In this document: piece after piece, positions 43,401 through 53,324 of the stretch
Numbering within the stretch: the first letter of the stretch is position 1
Layout: each line of letters begins with the position of its first letter
Assembly: GCA_964034945.1 (NCBI GenBank)
Contig: OZ035962.1
Span: forward strand, 87,212,650-87,276,649
Direction of reading: 5' to 3'
Source of the DNA: Chrysopilus asiliformis
Lineage: Eukaryota; Arthropoda; Insecta; Diptera; Rhagionidae
DNA: 64,000 nt
The notes under the pieces: generated by a model
What the model saw: only the letters and a program-made list of their open reading frames with translations
Told to the model about the DNA's origin: nothing
The model's database searches: none
Program-made: the position numbers and the translations under genes

Positions 43401-45082
43401 ATTTCAAATCAGTTGATCCGCTAGAAAGATTTTTCCGGCACCATTTTTATTTTTTAAATTTCTATCACACATTTTGATATTTTTTTGCATCATTTTCTAC
43501 TACATATAAAATTAATTATCACTAATTGCAGGCCAAAAAAAAATATTATACCATATATTTTTTAATCACAAACAGTAATTTGGTAGCAAAAATAATAATA
43601 CTGTGTCACAGTTTTAATAACACTTCTCATTTATTTATTTGAAACGGTCAAACGGTAATTATTTACTACAGATTATATATGTTTATATGGCAATTTTACC
43701 CATAGTGACTCATAATGTGGGTATTTCGATTTGTGGAAAATCTTGTTTATGCGGAGAATCCAATGTTAAATTGCCAAATCGCCGCCGCACCGTTGCCACA
43801 AACAAATGTAAAAACGACGAGATAGAGAATAAAACGCTTTTACTTATCACAATTACGACAACACCTTAACACATGCTTGTCAGAATAATTGATAAACCGT
43901 CGAACTTGTTTTCTTCTTTTTCTTTTTTTTGAAATGCCAAACCAGTCTTATTATTAGCCACATAACAAACACATATCAACATTACTCAATATTCATAAAA
44001 CGCATCAGTGGAAAACAAGAAAAAATATCATATTTTGCAAAAAAAAATAAGATTAAACATTAAAAGAATTCAAATTGCACTTAAAAAGGTTAAATCTTTC
44101 AATTTTTGAATTTTGATACGGGTTACACAAACACAGTTTTTAGTATTTTCCGAATATGGAAAAAAAAATTAAGAAAGAATTTGTGAAAATTTTTCCGTTT
44201 AAAAGATGTTTAATACTTGCCTAAAGGTCTTTAAGAAACCAAAGTCAGTCTTGAACTAAACCGACACAAGATCAAGCACTTGGCACTGTTGGACACCATG
44301 AGAAAACCACTTTTAATTCAAATAAAACTAGCCTCTCGATCGATGTGTACGTAAATATAGAAAAAAAGCACTATATTAATGTATCGCTGATTTTGAATAA
44401 ATATAAAAACACGATCGTCGTCAGAAGCGGGTTTTTATGCATATTACACTCGGCTACGAAAAATAGTCAAGGAAATCTCGACATTTTTATACACCAGTTT
44501 TATAAAGAATTTTTTATGTTTTTCTTGTATTTCAGCCGAGATCACAGCATCTTGACATTTTCGTGATAATGCAGATAATGCAAATACATACTAACATTAT
44601 AAACATTTTCTCGGTTTTCTCAAGTCAATAAAGCTTTGATTCGAAAGGTAATTTTCCCGATTCTCTGGAAATTCCTATCGATCTGTAAAACGAGTTACGC
44701 ATCTCAAATGTGATACGAGTATCTACGATTTCGATAAAAAAAAACGATCTTAAAACTCGTCTCGATGTCTCTCATAGATGACGTCAAAAATTTTACCCAA
44801 AAATATGGGAAATTTTTGAAATTTCTCAAATTCACACAATATTTATTTATATATAGAAATTAGGTTTACCTAAGAGGTCGGCAAACTGTTTTTTTGTGCA
44901 TGTACGCATTTCTTATTCAATGTCATCAAATTCAATGTTATTTGACGCACGCGAGCGAATAATTTCAATTTTAAATTTTAGTTTTGCATTTTAAACAAAA
45001 TGTAGATAACTGGTTTTTTTACACTTGTATTCCAGCGACATCTAAAAAAATCGAGGAAAAACAACCTGTGTTAAAAGCAGTG
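43400..45082. other. Non-coding stretch
   Basis: No recognised gene. Short ORFs at 43,639-43,869 and 44,345-44,566 have no known domain. Confidence 0.4.
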
Positions 45083-45500
45083 TTGTGCGGAATGACGTAA
45101 AGAACCATGCAGGAAATAGCGTTTTTCGTGCCCCTGGGTTAACTTTTGAACCCGTGTAGTTTTCACTTTGGTTGAATACTTTTTGGAAAGGGCACAGTCT
45201 ATAGTTTCATCCATATATGGCTCCAAGAGCCACCGAATTGCAGGGGGATGGTGAGGGGTTAACGAACTTTCTCGTGATATTTCACAGAAATCATGGCAGA
45301 AATCATATGAAAAATAGCGAGAAAGTTCGTTAACCCCTCACCATCCCCCTGCAATTCGGTGGCTCTTGGAGCCATATATGGATGAAACTAGAGACTGTGC
45401 CCTTTCCAAAAAGTATTCAACCAAAGTGAAAACTACACGGGTTCAAAAGTTAGTTTAGAGGGGCAAAATCGTGTATCGTTCTTTTTACGTTTGTACCTTT
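45083..45500. mobile_element. hAT-like foldback with 135-bp near-perfect arms
   Basis: Arms at 45,140-45,274 and 45,318-45,452 are reverse complements with one mismatch seen (tctatag / tctctag), around a 43-nt loop. Weaker pairing extends outward. The left boundary, CAGTGTTGTGCGG, has the same terminus as the giant hAT-like element. Transcription through this unit would give a long hairpin RNA. Confidence 0.8.
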
Positions 45501-45509
45501 CTTACATAC

Positions 45510-45860
45510 AGTGGCGTAGCTGTAGGTTTTTGAAGGGGGGGGGGCGCTTTGAGTAATAGCCAAATCTGTTAAGTGTTGAACAGATCGACACCTCTGTTTA
45601 ACACTCAACAGATTTGTCTATTATTCAAAAAAAAACCCATGATCAATTGCCACATTGAATTTTCTACACCAACTCGCGGGCCTTATTACAAAAAAAAATA
45701 CGGTAACAGTTCTTTAATATTAGCACTGAAATTTAACTTAGAAGTTTACACACTATCAAATCATAGAAGAAAATTATGCGCCGCAGGCAAAATTTTTTGA
45801 AAAATCAACTCTGGGCGCAAAGTTTTTGGAAAATGAGCTACATGTGAAATGTAGTGCCCG
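45510..45860 (+). mobile_element. Possible decayed hAT terminus
   Basis: CAGTGGCGTAGCTGTAGG, followed by a G-run (gggggggggg) and gcgc-rich sequence, is a typical hAT-type left end. No matching right end or duplication was found, so this is a relic at best. Confidence 0.4.
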
Positions 45861-45868
45861 TAGTCAAG

Positions 45869-46117
45869 CTCATAAAACTCAACGGACTCCGGTAGGCTGG
45901 TCATGTCACTCGAATGAGTAAAAGTGACCCGGCTCGGAAAGTCTTCTGCGGTAAGTTATTAACAACAAGGCGACGAGAAAGACCCAACCTCTGATGGCAA
46001 GACGGCGCTGACCAGGACGCGAAGAGAATTGAGATGCAATACTGGAGGACATCGGCACGTGACCGGGACCTCTGACGAGAGACATTGCGGCAGGCCAAGA
46101 CCGGAAACCGGTTGTAA
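45869..46117 (+). pseudogene. 3' remnant of a LINE (non-LTR retrotransposon) reverse transcriptase ORF
   Basis: One continuous plus frame reads ...LNGLR-stop-AGHVTRMSKSDPARKVFCG..., then DGADQDAKRIEMQYWRTSAR, then RDL-stop-RETLRQAKTGNRL-stop. This matches the usual C-terminal end of many insect LINE ORFs (WAGHVxRM ... RWxDxVxxDxxxLGxxxWRxxAxDRxxWRxLVxxAK). Three internal stops are present. At least two (tag in LR*AGHV and tga in RDL*RETL) sit where a conserved Trp (tgg) is expected, a single base change each. No frameshift is needed. It is followed directly by a GA microsatellite, as often seen at LINE 3' ends. Confidence 0.72.
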
Positions 46118-46119
46118 TG

Positions 46120-46121
<2 letters not shown>

Positions 46122-46150
<29 letters not shown>
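46122..46150. repeat. (GA)n microsatellite
   Basis: Fourteen or so uninterrupted GA dinucleotides directly after the LINE remnant. Confidence 0.95.
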
Positions 46151-46152
<2 letters not shown>

Positions 46153-46180
46153 CAAGTCTAAGTCTTAGTACGAAACGGTG

Positions 46181-46523
46181 CACGGCAAAAAATCTTGAAG
46201 TGAATTCCAATCAAAACTGGATTACGCTGGACCTATATGTAATCCAATGGAAAATTCTAATCCAATAATATGGATTGGAAATTTTTATAAATTTATTTTT
46301 GGTTTAATTCAGTATTAAAGTCTAAAATTTTGATTAAATTGTAGACATTAATGTTAAAAGTACTTAAGTTCGATACATAATAAAAAACTTTTCAAATATG
46401 ACTGCAAAAAAGGCTAAAATATTTTCAAAAATTCGCATGTATTAAATTCCAATCCAAAATATGTATTAAGATTTCGTCAATATAATTTTTGGATTGAAAA
46501 ATACTCCAGGATTTTTTGCCGTG
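46181..46523. mobile_element. MITE with CACGGCAAAAAATC ends
   Basis: The left end, CACGGCAAAAAATC, pairs with the right end, GATTTTTTGCCGTG. Internal 'aatccaat' / 'attggatt' motifs add to the foldback. About 343 bp, no coding capacity, no clear duplication. Confidence 0.65.
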
Positions 46524-46683
46524 TGTAAATGCACGCTAATTCCCGTTCTAATTCCAGTTTTTCTTGGAAAGTTTCCACTTCACAATGCAATCTAGTATGA
46601 AAATGTACTAGAGTTAGCATACAATTAGACTGTTTCGTACACGCCCTAAATATATATCTGTAATTTGAAAGTTGCACGATTTT

Positions 46684-47262
46684 TATACCCGTATGGTGAA
46701 ACCAAAGGGTATATTAACTTTGCCTTACCGTTTGTAACGCCAGGATTCCGTCATCACACAAAAAAAAATGAATTACACCAGTGTGTTTAGAATGATAAAA
46801 AAAGTTGAATTTAGCATGTCCGTCCGTCCGTTCGTCTGTCCGTCCGTCCATTCTTCTGTCCGTCCGTCTGTCCGTCTGTCCGTCCGTCTGTGGCGCGGAT
46901 TTCGGGCGCACGGATTGAGCTAGAGACTTGAAGTTTTGCGCAGATTTGTTTTTCGTAAAATGCAAGGCTAAGTTCGTTAATGGGCTAAAATGGACCATTA
47001 GGGGGGGGTACCACCCATACGAACGAAAACGATTTTTGCGAATATCTCAAAAACGGTGCATCTTATCAAAAAATCCCAAGAACAAAAGTTATTTGGGATA
47101 TGATTCTACATAAAACTTCCATACATCAAAATCCGAATGGAATAAATTTAAAAAAATCTTATTGAAAAGTTTGACTTCAAAGTGGAATTTTGATACAACT
47201 ATTCGCCATACGGGCTTTCAATAATTGTCAGATTGGCAATTATACCTTTGGTAATGTTTTAT
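46684..47262 (-). repeat. Dispersed repeat family B, copy 2
   Basis: Starts with the TATACCC...GGGTATA hairpin (46,684-46,713). It carries a GTCC/GTCT array at about 46,817-46,890 and continues through the family blocks in reverse order relative to 41,880-42,420. Confidence 0.75.
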
Positions 47263-47776
47263 TTTATTGTTGTCATTTCGCTACCGTTCAGAGTATTCGA
47301 CACTGCAATGCTGCCAAACTCAAGGGCTAACACGGCTAGTAATCGTTGATAGATAAATGATGTGTTCCTAATTAATTAAACTTGTGGCCCGCAGCACAAG
47401 ACAATCCGGCGCCCAGGGCAAACCTATATTTGGCATCTCTACCCCCTTTTAAAAAAAATGATAAAACGCATTTTTGTGTATGCTTGGAAATTTGGAAAGA
47501 CCAATCAAAAAAAGATATTTGTCTCAATTTTTATTTGTGGATATCTGGTTATAAAACATTTCTTAGTTCTTCGCAGTGCAATAAAAATTGCGCCGCATGC
47601 AAAATTTAAAATAAATATCCATACAGGTAGAAATTATTGCGCCGTGGATTATAGTTTCCATCTCCTCCTTTTTTCCCGGACGCTATCCTCTATTTAAGGG
47701 CGTTAAAAGTTTTTTTCTTCAATAGAAAAGCAGCCCTAGAAAAGTAGCGCTGGGACACATTTCAAAAATGTTCAGA

Positions 47777-48422
47777 CTAAAACCCAATTCAGACTGGGCT
47801 TAACGCACAATTCAGACTAACGATTGCGATTATGATTCCGATTGAAGCTTTTCGACGAATGACATCAAAGCTTTCAACGATAAGGACATGAAAGCTTTGA
47901 CGCTCAATCGTAATCGCAATCGTTTTGCCCTAAACACATGTGCAGATTTTCCGCATGCATATCTGCAGCTAAGACACATGAGCAGATTTTTTTGACATTT
48001 CATCGCATCGGCTGCTGTCAACAATGGAAGAAGAATTGGTCAATTTTTATATTGGAAATGGATGGATCACCTTTGAAAATGGATGGATCACCTCATGTTC
48101 CTGAAAGACATAGATAACGTCAACACAAAGTATTGAATATTTTCTACTGGACTTTCCTTTTCCTTTTCTTTCCTTTTCCACTGTGTACGAATTTAGTCCA
48201 TAGTCTCTTTGCTAACAGTCGATTTTGCCAAACACCAAGAAAGAATCCTCGGTTGGCATCACTAATTCTGCGCAGAGAAAGTTGAATTTGAGATACCATG
48301 CAGTTCTGCGCTGCATGCAGAATTTACATGTGTTCCACTTCATATAAACGAGTGTATTTAAATTCCGCTGCATGCAGAATTCTGCACATGTGTTTAGGGC
48401 ACTAGTCTGATTTGGTCTTTAG
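47777..48422. mobile_element. Two nested foldback elements
   Basis: The inner element at about 47,926-48,401 has ends TGCCCTAAACACATGTGCAGA-like and the reverse complement. The outer one has ends ctaaaacccaattcagact / agtctgatttggtctttag and an internal hairpin (acgattgcgattatga / cgtaatcgcaatcgt at about 47,819-47,923). Cutting out the inner element brings the outer arms together. No duplications could be fixed. Confidence 0.55.
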
Positions 48423-48900
48423 AGGATTTTGTCCCATCGAATTTCTAAGTTCAACAGACGACGTTTACATGGGAAGCGTGGCCAAAATTTCCAAGAGCTG
48501 GAGTACTAACAGGTTTGAACCCCCCTTATATATCGACTTACGGCAAAAATGTAGACAATTTTATTGATTACTTAGAGTTACCACTCCGAATTTAAGACCA
48601 TAAAAAGTCATTTTTAAAATACGATAGCATATTTCGAGATTGGCAAATTCCTAAAAGAAACGATTTTGGTTTTAATTTAAACTTACACAATGTTATTGTG
48701 ATCGATGGTTATTACAGTGTCTTTATTTGAATTTTTAAAATTCTATTTCAAGAAACTTGCAAAGTTCGTGATATGCTATCGGATTTTGAGAACAATTAAA
48801 AACTTATTTATGAACTAAAATTTCGAAACCAAAAATGCTAAATTAAAACGAAATTTTAGTAATTGAAATGAAATAAAATCACTGTATTAGCGGATGTAAA
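48423..48900. other. Non-coding stretch
   Basis: AT-rich intergenic DNA downstream of the clip-only gene. Nothing recognised. Confidence 0.4.
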
Positions 48901-48903
48901 CAT

Positions 48904-48920
48904 TTTATTAAAAATTTATT
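48904..48920 (-). terminator. Poly(A) signals of the clip-only gene
   Basis: AATAAA occurs twice on the minus strand (48,915-48,920 and 48,904-48,909), about 70-80 bases after the stop codon. It supports this being a terminal exon. Confidence 0.5.
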
Positions 48921-48987
48921 TCTCTGTTTCAGTTTTTTTTTTTGAATTTTTGATGTTATTGAGTTTCATATTTGTTGTACAACTGTT

Positions 48988-49305
48988 TTAAAGTGGTTTT
49001 GGTGTTGCCTGTATATCTTCAGTTTTGCAACAAATATCCAAAAAAGAGGTGCAGTGGGTACTTTCGACGAGACTGCCACTTCCCGTTCCGGAATCTTTAC
49101 ATCGATAATACGGGACACATCGATATCCATCTTGTGTGCAGGAATTATCAGGAGTTGCGGTTGAAGTGACTTCAGTTCCTGTTCCGGAAGATTCAAACGA
49201 ACCGAAAACCTCTGCAATTAACGCGTCCAGATCCTTATCATCATTTTGGCAATTCCCAACTAATATGATTGAGACAAAAATTAATAAAATAAACTTCAAC
49301 TTCAT
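48988..49305 (-). CDS. Secreted single clip-domain protein, 105 aa
   Basis: No protease domain is attached. Residues 1-19 are a signal peptide (MKLKFILLIFVSIILVGNC), followed by QNDDKDLDALIAEVFG, a leader typical of PPAF2-like SPHs, and a low-complexity Ser/Thr/Gly linker. The clip domain has Cys56, 63, 69, 85, 92, 93 (CTQDGYRCVPYYRC ... CTSFLDICC). After the CC pair it reads KTEDIQATPKPL and stops. At the position of the SPH exon 2 donor this gene has CAG|GCAACA, a possible GC-type donor or a decayed GT. A TATA box and poly(A) signals frame the ORF, which favours a complete one-exon gene. It may bind partners of the melanisation cascade; that is an inference. Paralog of the gene at 52,003-52,359. 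Confidence 0.8.
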   Translation of the reverse strand: MKLKFILLIFVSIILVGNCQNDDKDLDALIAEVFGSFESSGTGTEVTSTATPDNSCTQDGYRCVPYYRCKDSGTGSGSLVESTHCTSFLDICCKTEDIQATPKPL

Positions 49306-49442
49306 CTTGGGTATGTAAAGCTTTTTTTTTTAAATATAATTTTCAAAAATATTTTTTCACACAAAATTCTATAATTAAATTTTCAATAGTTTCAACGGCG
49401 ATACTTCTTTCCAGTTTGAATGCTGCTAAGACGAAATGTTTA

Positions 49443-49449
49443 TTTTATA
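49443..49449 (-). promoter_or_regulatory. TATA box of the clip-only gene
   Basis: TATAAAA on the minus strand, about 138 bases upstream of the ATG. A possible initiator (ATTCAAAC) lies 25-30 bases downstream of it. Confidence 0.5.
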
Positions 49450-49456
49450 TAGAAAT

Positions 49457-49465
49457 GGAAAATCC
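49457..49465 (-). promoter_or_regulatory. kappaB-like site next to the TATA box
   Basis: GGATTTTCC on the minus strand, 8 bases upstream of the TATA box. It approximates the Rel/NF-kappaB consensus used by insect immune genes but lacks the third G. Suggestive only. Confidence 0.25.
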
Positions 49466-49847
49466 GCAGTCAATATCAAAGGGGTTTATCAATAATACTC
49501 GAATTTACATACGAATAAGTGATTATTTTTCACTGTATTTGTGTTAATTACGGATAATGGTGCGATGTTACAATTGTGTTCATTAAGAAAAACTGGAAAT
49601 CGAAATACAAGCATTTTTATCTGTAATACATGAAATAACGAAAACGAATACAAAAATATCTGATGTGAACAGCACACGACTTTCTTATACAAAATCGACG
49701 TTCCTGCGCAATTTATAACCCGAAGAATAAAATATTAGTTTACATAAAAATATGATTTATTTTACGAAATCTGAAATATTTCGATAACGGAAAAAGCTAT
49801 AAAGAGAAAATAAAATAGGTAATTTAAATATTTTCAAAAGCCTTTAC

Positions 49848-50305
49848 GCCAACAGCAACGGCAACGTCGACGCAAAGAGCGACGGCAAAAAGAGAAATGC
49901 TGTCGGATGAATTACAATGAAGCAGCAACAGCAACAGTAAAAATTGACGTTTCTGAATTGTTGAAATAACCTTTCTTCCATGATTATCTAATTTAATTTT
50001 TATTAAATAAATAACAATCTTAACAATATTCTGAAACTTACTTTTAAACACAAAATTTGTTTCCAAAATTAAACTTTGTTGTCAATCACTTGTATACATA
50101 ACATAACCAACAAAAACCAGCTAGCAACGTTGCTGCTTAGCGTTGTTGCTTAGCGTTGCTGCTTAGCGTTGCTGCTCAAATTTAGGATTAGAAATGAATC
50201 GGCAGCAAAATATCTCTCTGAAAATCTGACGTCACAGAGTCGATTCTCGACCAATCAAAACACTTTCTCCGTGACGTTGCTGTTGCTGCTGCTACTGCAT
50301 TGTAA
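49848..50305. other. CAG/CTG-rich foldback region
   Basis: Sequence around 49,905-49,945 (gaattacaatgaagcagcaacagcaacag) is roughly the reverse complement of 50,270-50,310 (gttgctgttgctgctgctactgcattgtaaat). In between lie three tandem copies of gcttagcgttgctgc-like units at about 50,128-50,178. Probably a decayed foldback element. Confidence 0.45.
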
Positions 50306-50316
50306 ATCAGCTTTAA

Positions 50317-50919
50317 CCTTCTTCCGTCCCTCGGGTCTAATTTGACCCAAACAGAAATTAGTTTCCTTGTACCTTTAAAAGTATTTATAATACGAGCCTG
50401 AAATTTTTTTACTTTGCCTTATTTATTGTAAACTAGCAGTATGCAAAAATTTGGCAACTTCCGATTACCCGTTACACTGCTACAAAAATAGTCACACTAA
50501 AGACCTTCGGGTCTAAAATGACCCAAGGCAGTTATTCGTATAAGAAATGTTTAATTTAGTCATATTATATTATATTAGTTAGTGTTTGTAAACTATATCT
50601 AGAATACGGATCTAAAATCTTTGACCGAACGGGGTGAATTCTCGGATATAAGAAACCGATTTTGTTGGATGTCAATTGAGAAAAACTCAACTGCCATATT
50701 TCTCAATTTTTGTATGAAGTTTTTTGACCGCTATTTTCGGGGAGAGTTCATTAGAACAATATATAAATCTTTTGGGTTATCATATCTTGTTGTATGTTGT
50801 AAAAATTTCGAAAAATATAAAAAAAACTCGTTTTTTGATTTTTGTATACACTAAATCTCTATGGGTCAAAAAAGACCCGAGGAACTTTAGTGTGATTTTT
50901 TTTGAGGGACGGATGAAGG
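50317..50919. mobile_element. piggyBac-type MITE (603 bp)
   Basis: Flanked by TTAA (50,313-50,316 and 50,920-50,923). The ends are CCTTCTTCCGTCCCTCGGGT / reverse complement CCTTCATCCGTCCCTC. Internal GGGTC...GACCC motifs occur near both ends. TTAA targets and a CCYT start are hallmarks of piggyBac elements. No transposase inside. Confidence 0.8.
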
Positions 50920-51157
50920 TTAAGGCAAAATTAAAGAGTGGAACATTTTTCATGAATACATAACTTCATAATACTGTGTATAAGAAAGTAAAAAGTAGCT
51001 TTGACAGCAATTACTGGAATACAAAATTCCCAAAATTTAAAAAAAATTGTTTTTCAATTTGTTTTATTTTCTAAAATAAATTTTTATAATATTTTTCCAC
51101 TTTCTGCATTGATTTTGAAAATCTAGTATTACTATTCCATTCATTGTTCGGATGCTA

Positions 51158-52062
51158 ACACATGGATCAATAAGTCCCGAGACTAACAATGAAAACAACA
51201 TTTTTTTTGCAAAATTTTTTTTTATTCATCAATATAATCATCTTTTAGGGTGATACAATCGTCACGCCATGCGTATCCCAAAAAACTGACGCCATGACTT
51301 TGCCAGCTGACTGCTGCGTTTTCGGACGCTTCGGACGGCTTTCGCCAGCTGTGCGCCACTCAGATGACTGCCGCTTCGACTCTGGAGTGTAGTGATGTAT
51401 CCATGTTTCGTCCATGGTCACGTAACGACGCAAGAAATCTTTTTTATTGCGAGTAAATAGCGATAAACAGCTTTCTGAATCATCGACTCGTTGCTGTTTT
51501 TGTTTCATCGAAAGCAATCGCGGCACCCACTTGGAAAAAACCTTTTTCATGCTCAATTTTTCATGAAGGATAGTAAATGCACTTCCATATGATATCTGTG
51601 TTATCTCAGCAATCTCACGGAGCTTCACTTTACGATCTTTCATTATAATTTTTGTCACTTCACTCACATTTTCCGGTGTAACGGCTTCCACAGGTCTACC
51701 CGAGCGTTCCGCGTCATTTGTGTCGGTACGACCACGTTTAAACTCGGCAAACCACCGACAAATCGTTGCTTTTGATGGACAAGAGTCCGGGTAACATTTT
51801 TCAACCCATTGTTTCGCTTGCACGGTGTTTTTATCCATTAAAAAACAATGTTTTATCAGAACACGAAACTCGGTTTTTTCCATTTTTTAAACAAACTACA
51901 AAACGACTTTACTCCAACCTCGATAACTCAGCTGTTTCTGGTCCGATCGACTTAAAATTTTGACACGTTTCAAGCAAAGGTTAGTACTCTAGAAAGACGT
52001 GGTTACTGGTTTACTACGAGCGTCATCTCTGGGTTAGTCTCGGGACTTATTGATCCATGTGT
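51158..52062 (-). mobile_element. Internally deleted mariner element (905 bp), copy 2, inside a clip gene
   Basis: Same length, inverted repeats and deletion as the element at 27,013-27,917. It is flanked by TA (51,156-51,157 and 52,063-52,064). It is inserted in the 3' end of the clip-domain gene at 52,003-52,359, between the G and the next codon base of a GAG|GTA sequence. Confidence 0.95.
51245..51883 (-). pseudogene. Truncated mariner transposase
   Basis: A 212-residue frame identical in translation to the one at 27,100-27,738. It is missing the second and third catalytic Asp and terminates TIVSP at the deletion junction. Not catalytic. Confidence 0.9.
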
Positions 52063-52359
52063 TACCTCCATAGCTTCATCTTTGCAACATATATTTGGAG
52101 GATTGCAAAAAACTACTTCCGCAAAATACATATGGCCACTGACTACTGGATGTCTGCATAAATTGAATTGAACACATTTAAATCCATCTTGTATGCAAGA
52201 TATTTGAGCTTGTGACGCAGTTGTGGCTTCCATTTCCGTTTTATTTGAATCCGCACCGAACACTTTTGACTTTAAACCTTCTAATCCTATGTCATCATTT
52301 TGGCTACTGCACACTAAAATTGTTGACACCAGAGTTAATAAAACCAACACAAATTTCAT
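52003..52359 (-). CDS. Clip-domain protein gene with mariner-derived tail, 118 aa
   Basis: Secreted clip-domain protein and paralog of 48,988-49,305. Signal peptide ~1-19 (MKFVLVLLTLVSTILVCSS), the leader QNDDIGLEGLKSKVFG, a linker, then a clip domain with Cys55, 62, 68, 85, 91, 92 (CIQDGFKCVQFNLC ... CNPPNICC). I start at 52,359 because the in-frame upstream ATG (52,461) would put 34 non-hydrophobic residues before the signal peptide. After KDEAMEV the reading frame enters the mariner inverted repeat and adds THGSISPETNPEMTLVVNQ. Beyond the element (51,155 down to 51,141) the old frame would have continued for four codons to a TGA, with AATAAA at 51,062-51,067. Alternatively GAG|GTA at this point was, and as GAG|GTAACA still could be, a 5' splice site. 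Confidence 0.75.
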   Translation of the reverse strand: MKFVLVLLTLVSTILVCSSQNDDIGLEGLKSKVFGADSNKTEMEATTASQAQISCIQDGFKCVQFNLCRHPVVSGHMYFAEVVFCNPPNICCKDEAMEVTHGSISPETNPEMTLVVNQ

Positions 52360-52410
52360 TTTTGATTTCTTTTTAAATGTTAAATATTTTAGAACTAAAA
52401 TCTGCACAAA

Positions 52411-52416
52411 TTTATA
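52411..52416 (-). promoter_or_regulatory. Possible TATA box of the mariner-interrupted clip gene
   Basis: TATAAA on the minus strand, 52 bases upstream of the chosen ATG. Gives a very short 5' leader; weak evidence. Confidence 0.3.
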
Positions 52417-52731
52417 TTTTAATCTCTCCACAACGACCTTTTCTGCAACATTGAACGGCACTAAAGTCGCTTGTGAAGATCAAAGAACTCTACGAAAAAC
52501 TTGAATATACACACAAAATAATTTTAATTTTTATTGTGTTTGTGCTAATCGAAGAAATTCAATTTTTGCAGTTCTAAAAATACATTTGGCCAGAAAAACT
52601 GGAAGACGGAATTCCCGCTTTTCTGTCGGTAATCGACAAAATAAGGCCAATTATCGGTCAGGAGAGATCTGCATGTTCTGCAAACACGTTTTTTTACGAT
52701 TTGGAAAATTTTTTGACATTGGAACACTGTT

Positions 52732-52866
52732 TATACCCGTATGGTGAAACCAAAGGGTATATTAGATTTGCCTTACCGTTTGTAACACCAAGATCCCGTC
52801 ATCACACAAAAAAATGAATTACACCAGTGTGTTTAGAATGATAAAAATAATTAATTTCTGCATGTC

Positions 52867-52897
<31 letters not shown>

Positions 52898-53262
52898 GGC
52901 GCGGATTGCGGGCGCACGGATTGAGCTAGAGACTTGAAATTTTGCGCAGATTCGGTTTTAGTAAAATACGAGGCTAAGTTTGTTAATGGGCAAAAATGGA
53001 CCATTAGGGGGGGGGGGTACCCCCCATACGAACGAAAACGATTTTTGCGAATATCTCAAAAACGGTGCATCTTATGAAAAAAGTGCAAGAACAAAAGTTA
53101 TTTAGGATATGCTTCTACATCAAAATCCGATTGGAATAAATTTTAAAAAATCTTATTGGAAAGTTTGACTTCAAAGTGGAATTTTTATGCAACTGTTCGC
53201 TGTTCACATAAATCACCATACGGGTTTTCAATAATAGCCAGATTGGCAATTATAGCTTTTGT
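52732..53262 (-). repeat. Dispersed repeat family B, copy 3
   Basis: Begins with the TATACCC...GGGTATA hairpin (52,732-52,761). A short GTCY stretch lies at 52,864-52,900, then the same ordered blocks as copy 2, including the G-run 'ttagggggggggg' and 'gaagtggaattttt'-type sequence near its end. Confidence 0.75.
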
Positions 53263-53324
53263 TAGGTTTTTTTGTTTGTATTAACATATATCTATCAATA
53301 CTTGGAATAAATTTACAATTTTTA

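Noticed and set aside
48966..49217. Overlapping minus-strand ORF of 83 codons in the clip-only gene
   Set aside because: Shadow frame of the clip-domain ORF with no signal peptide or domain.
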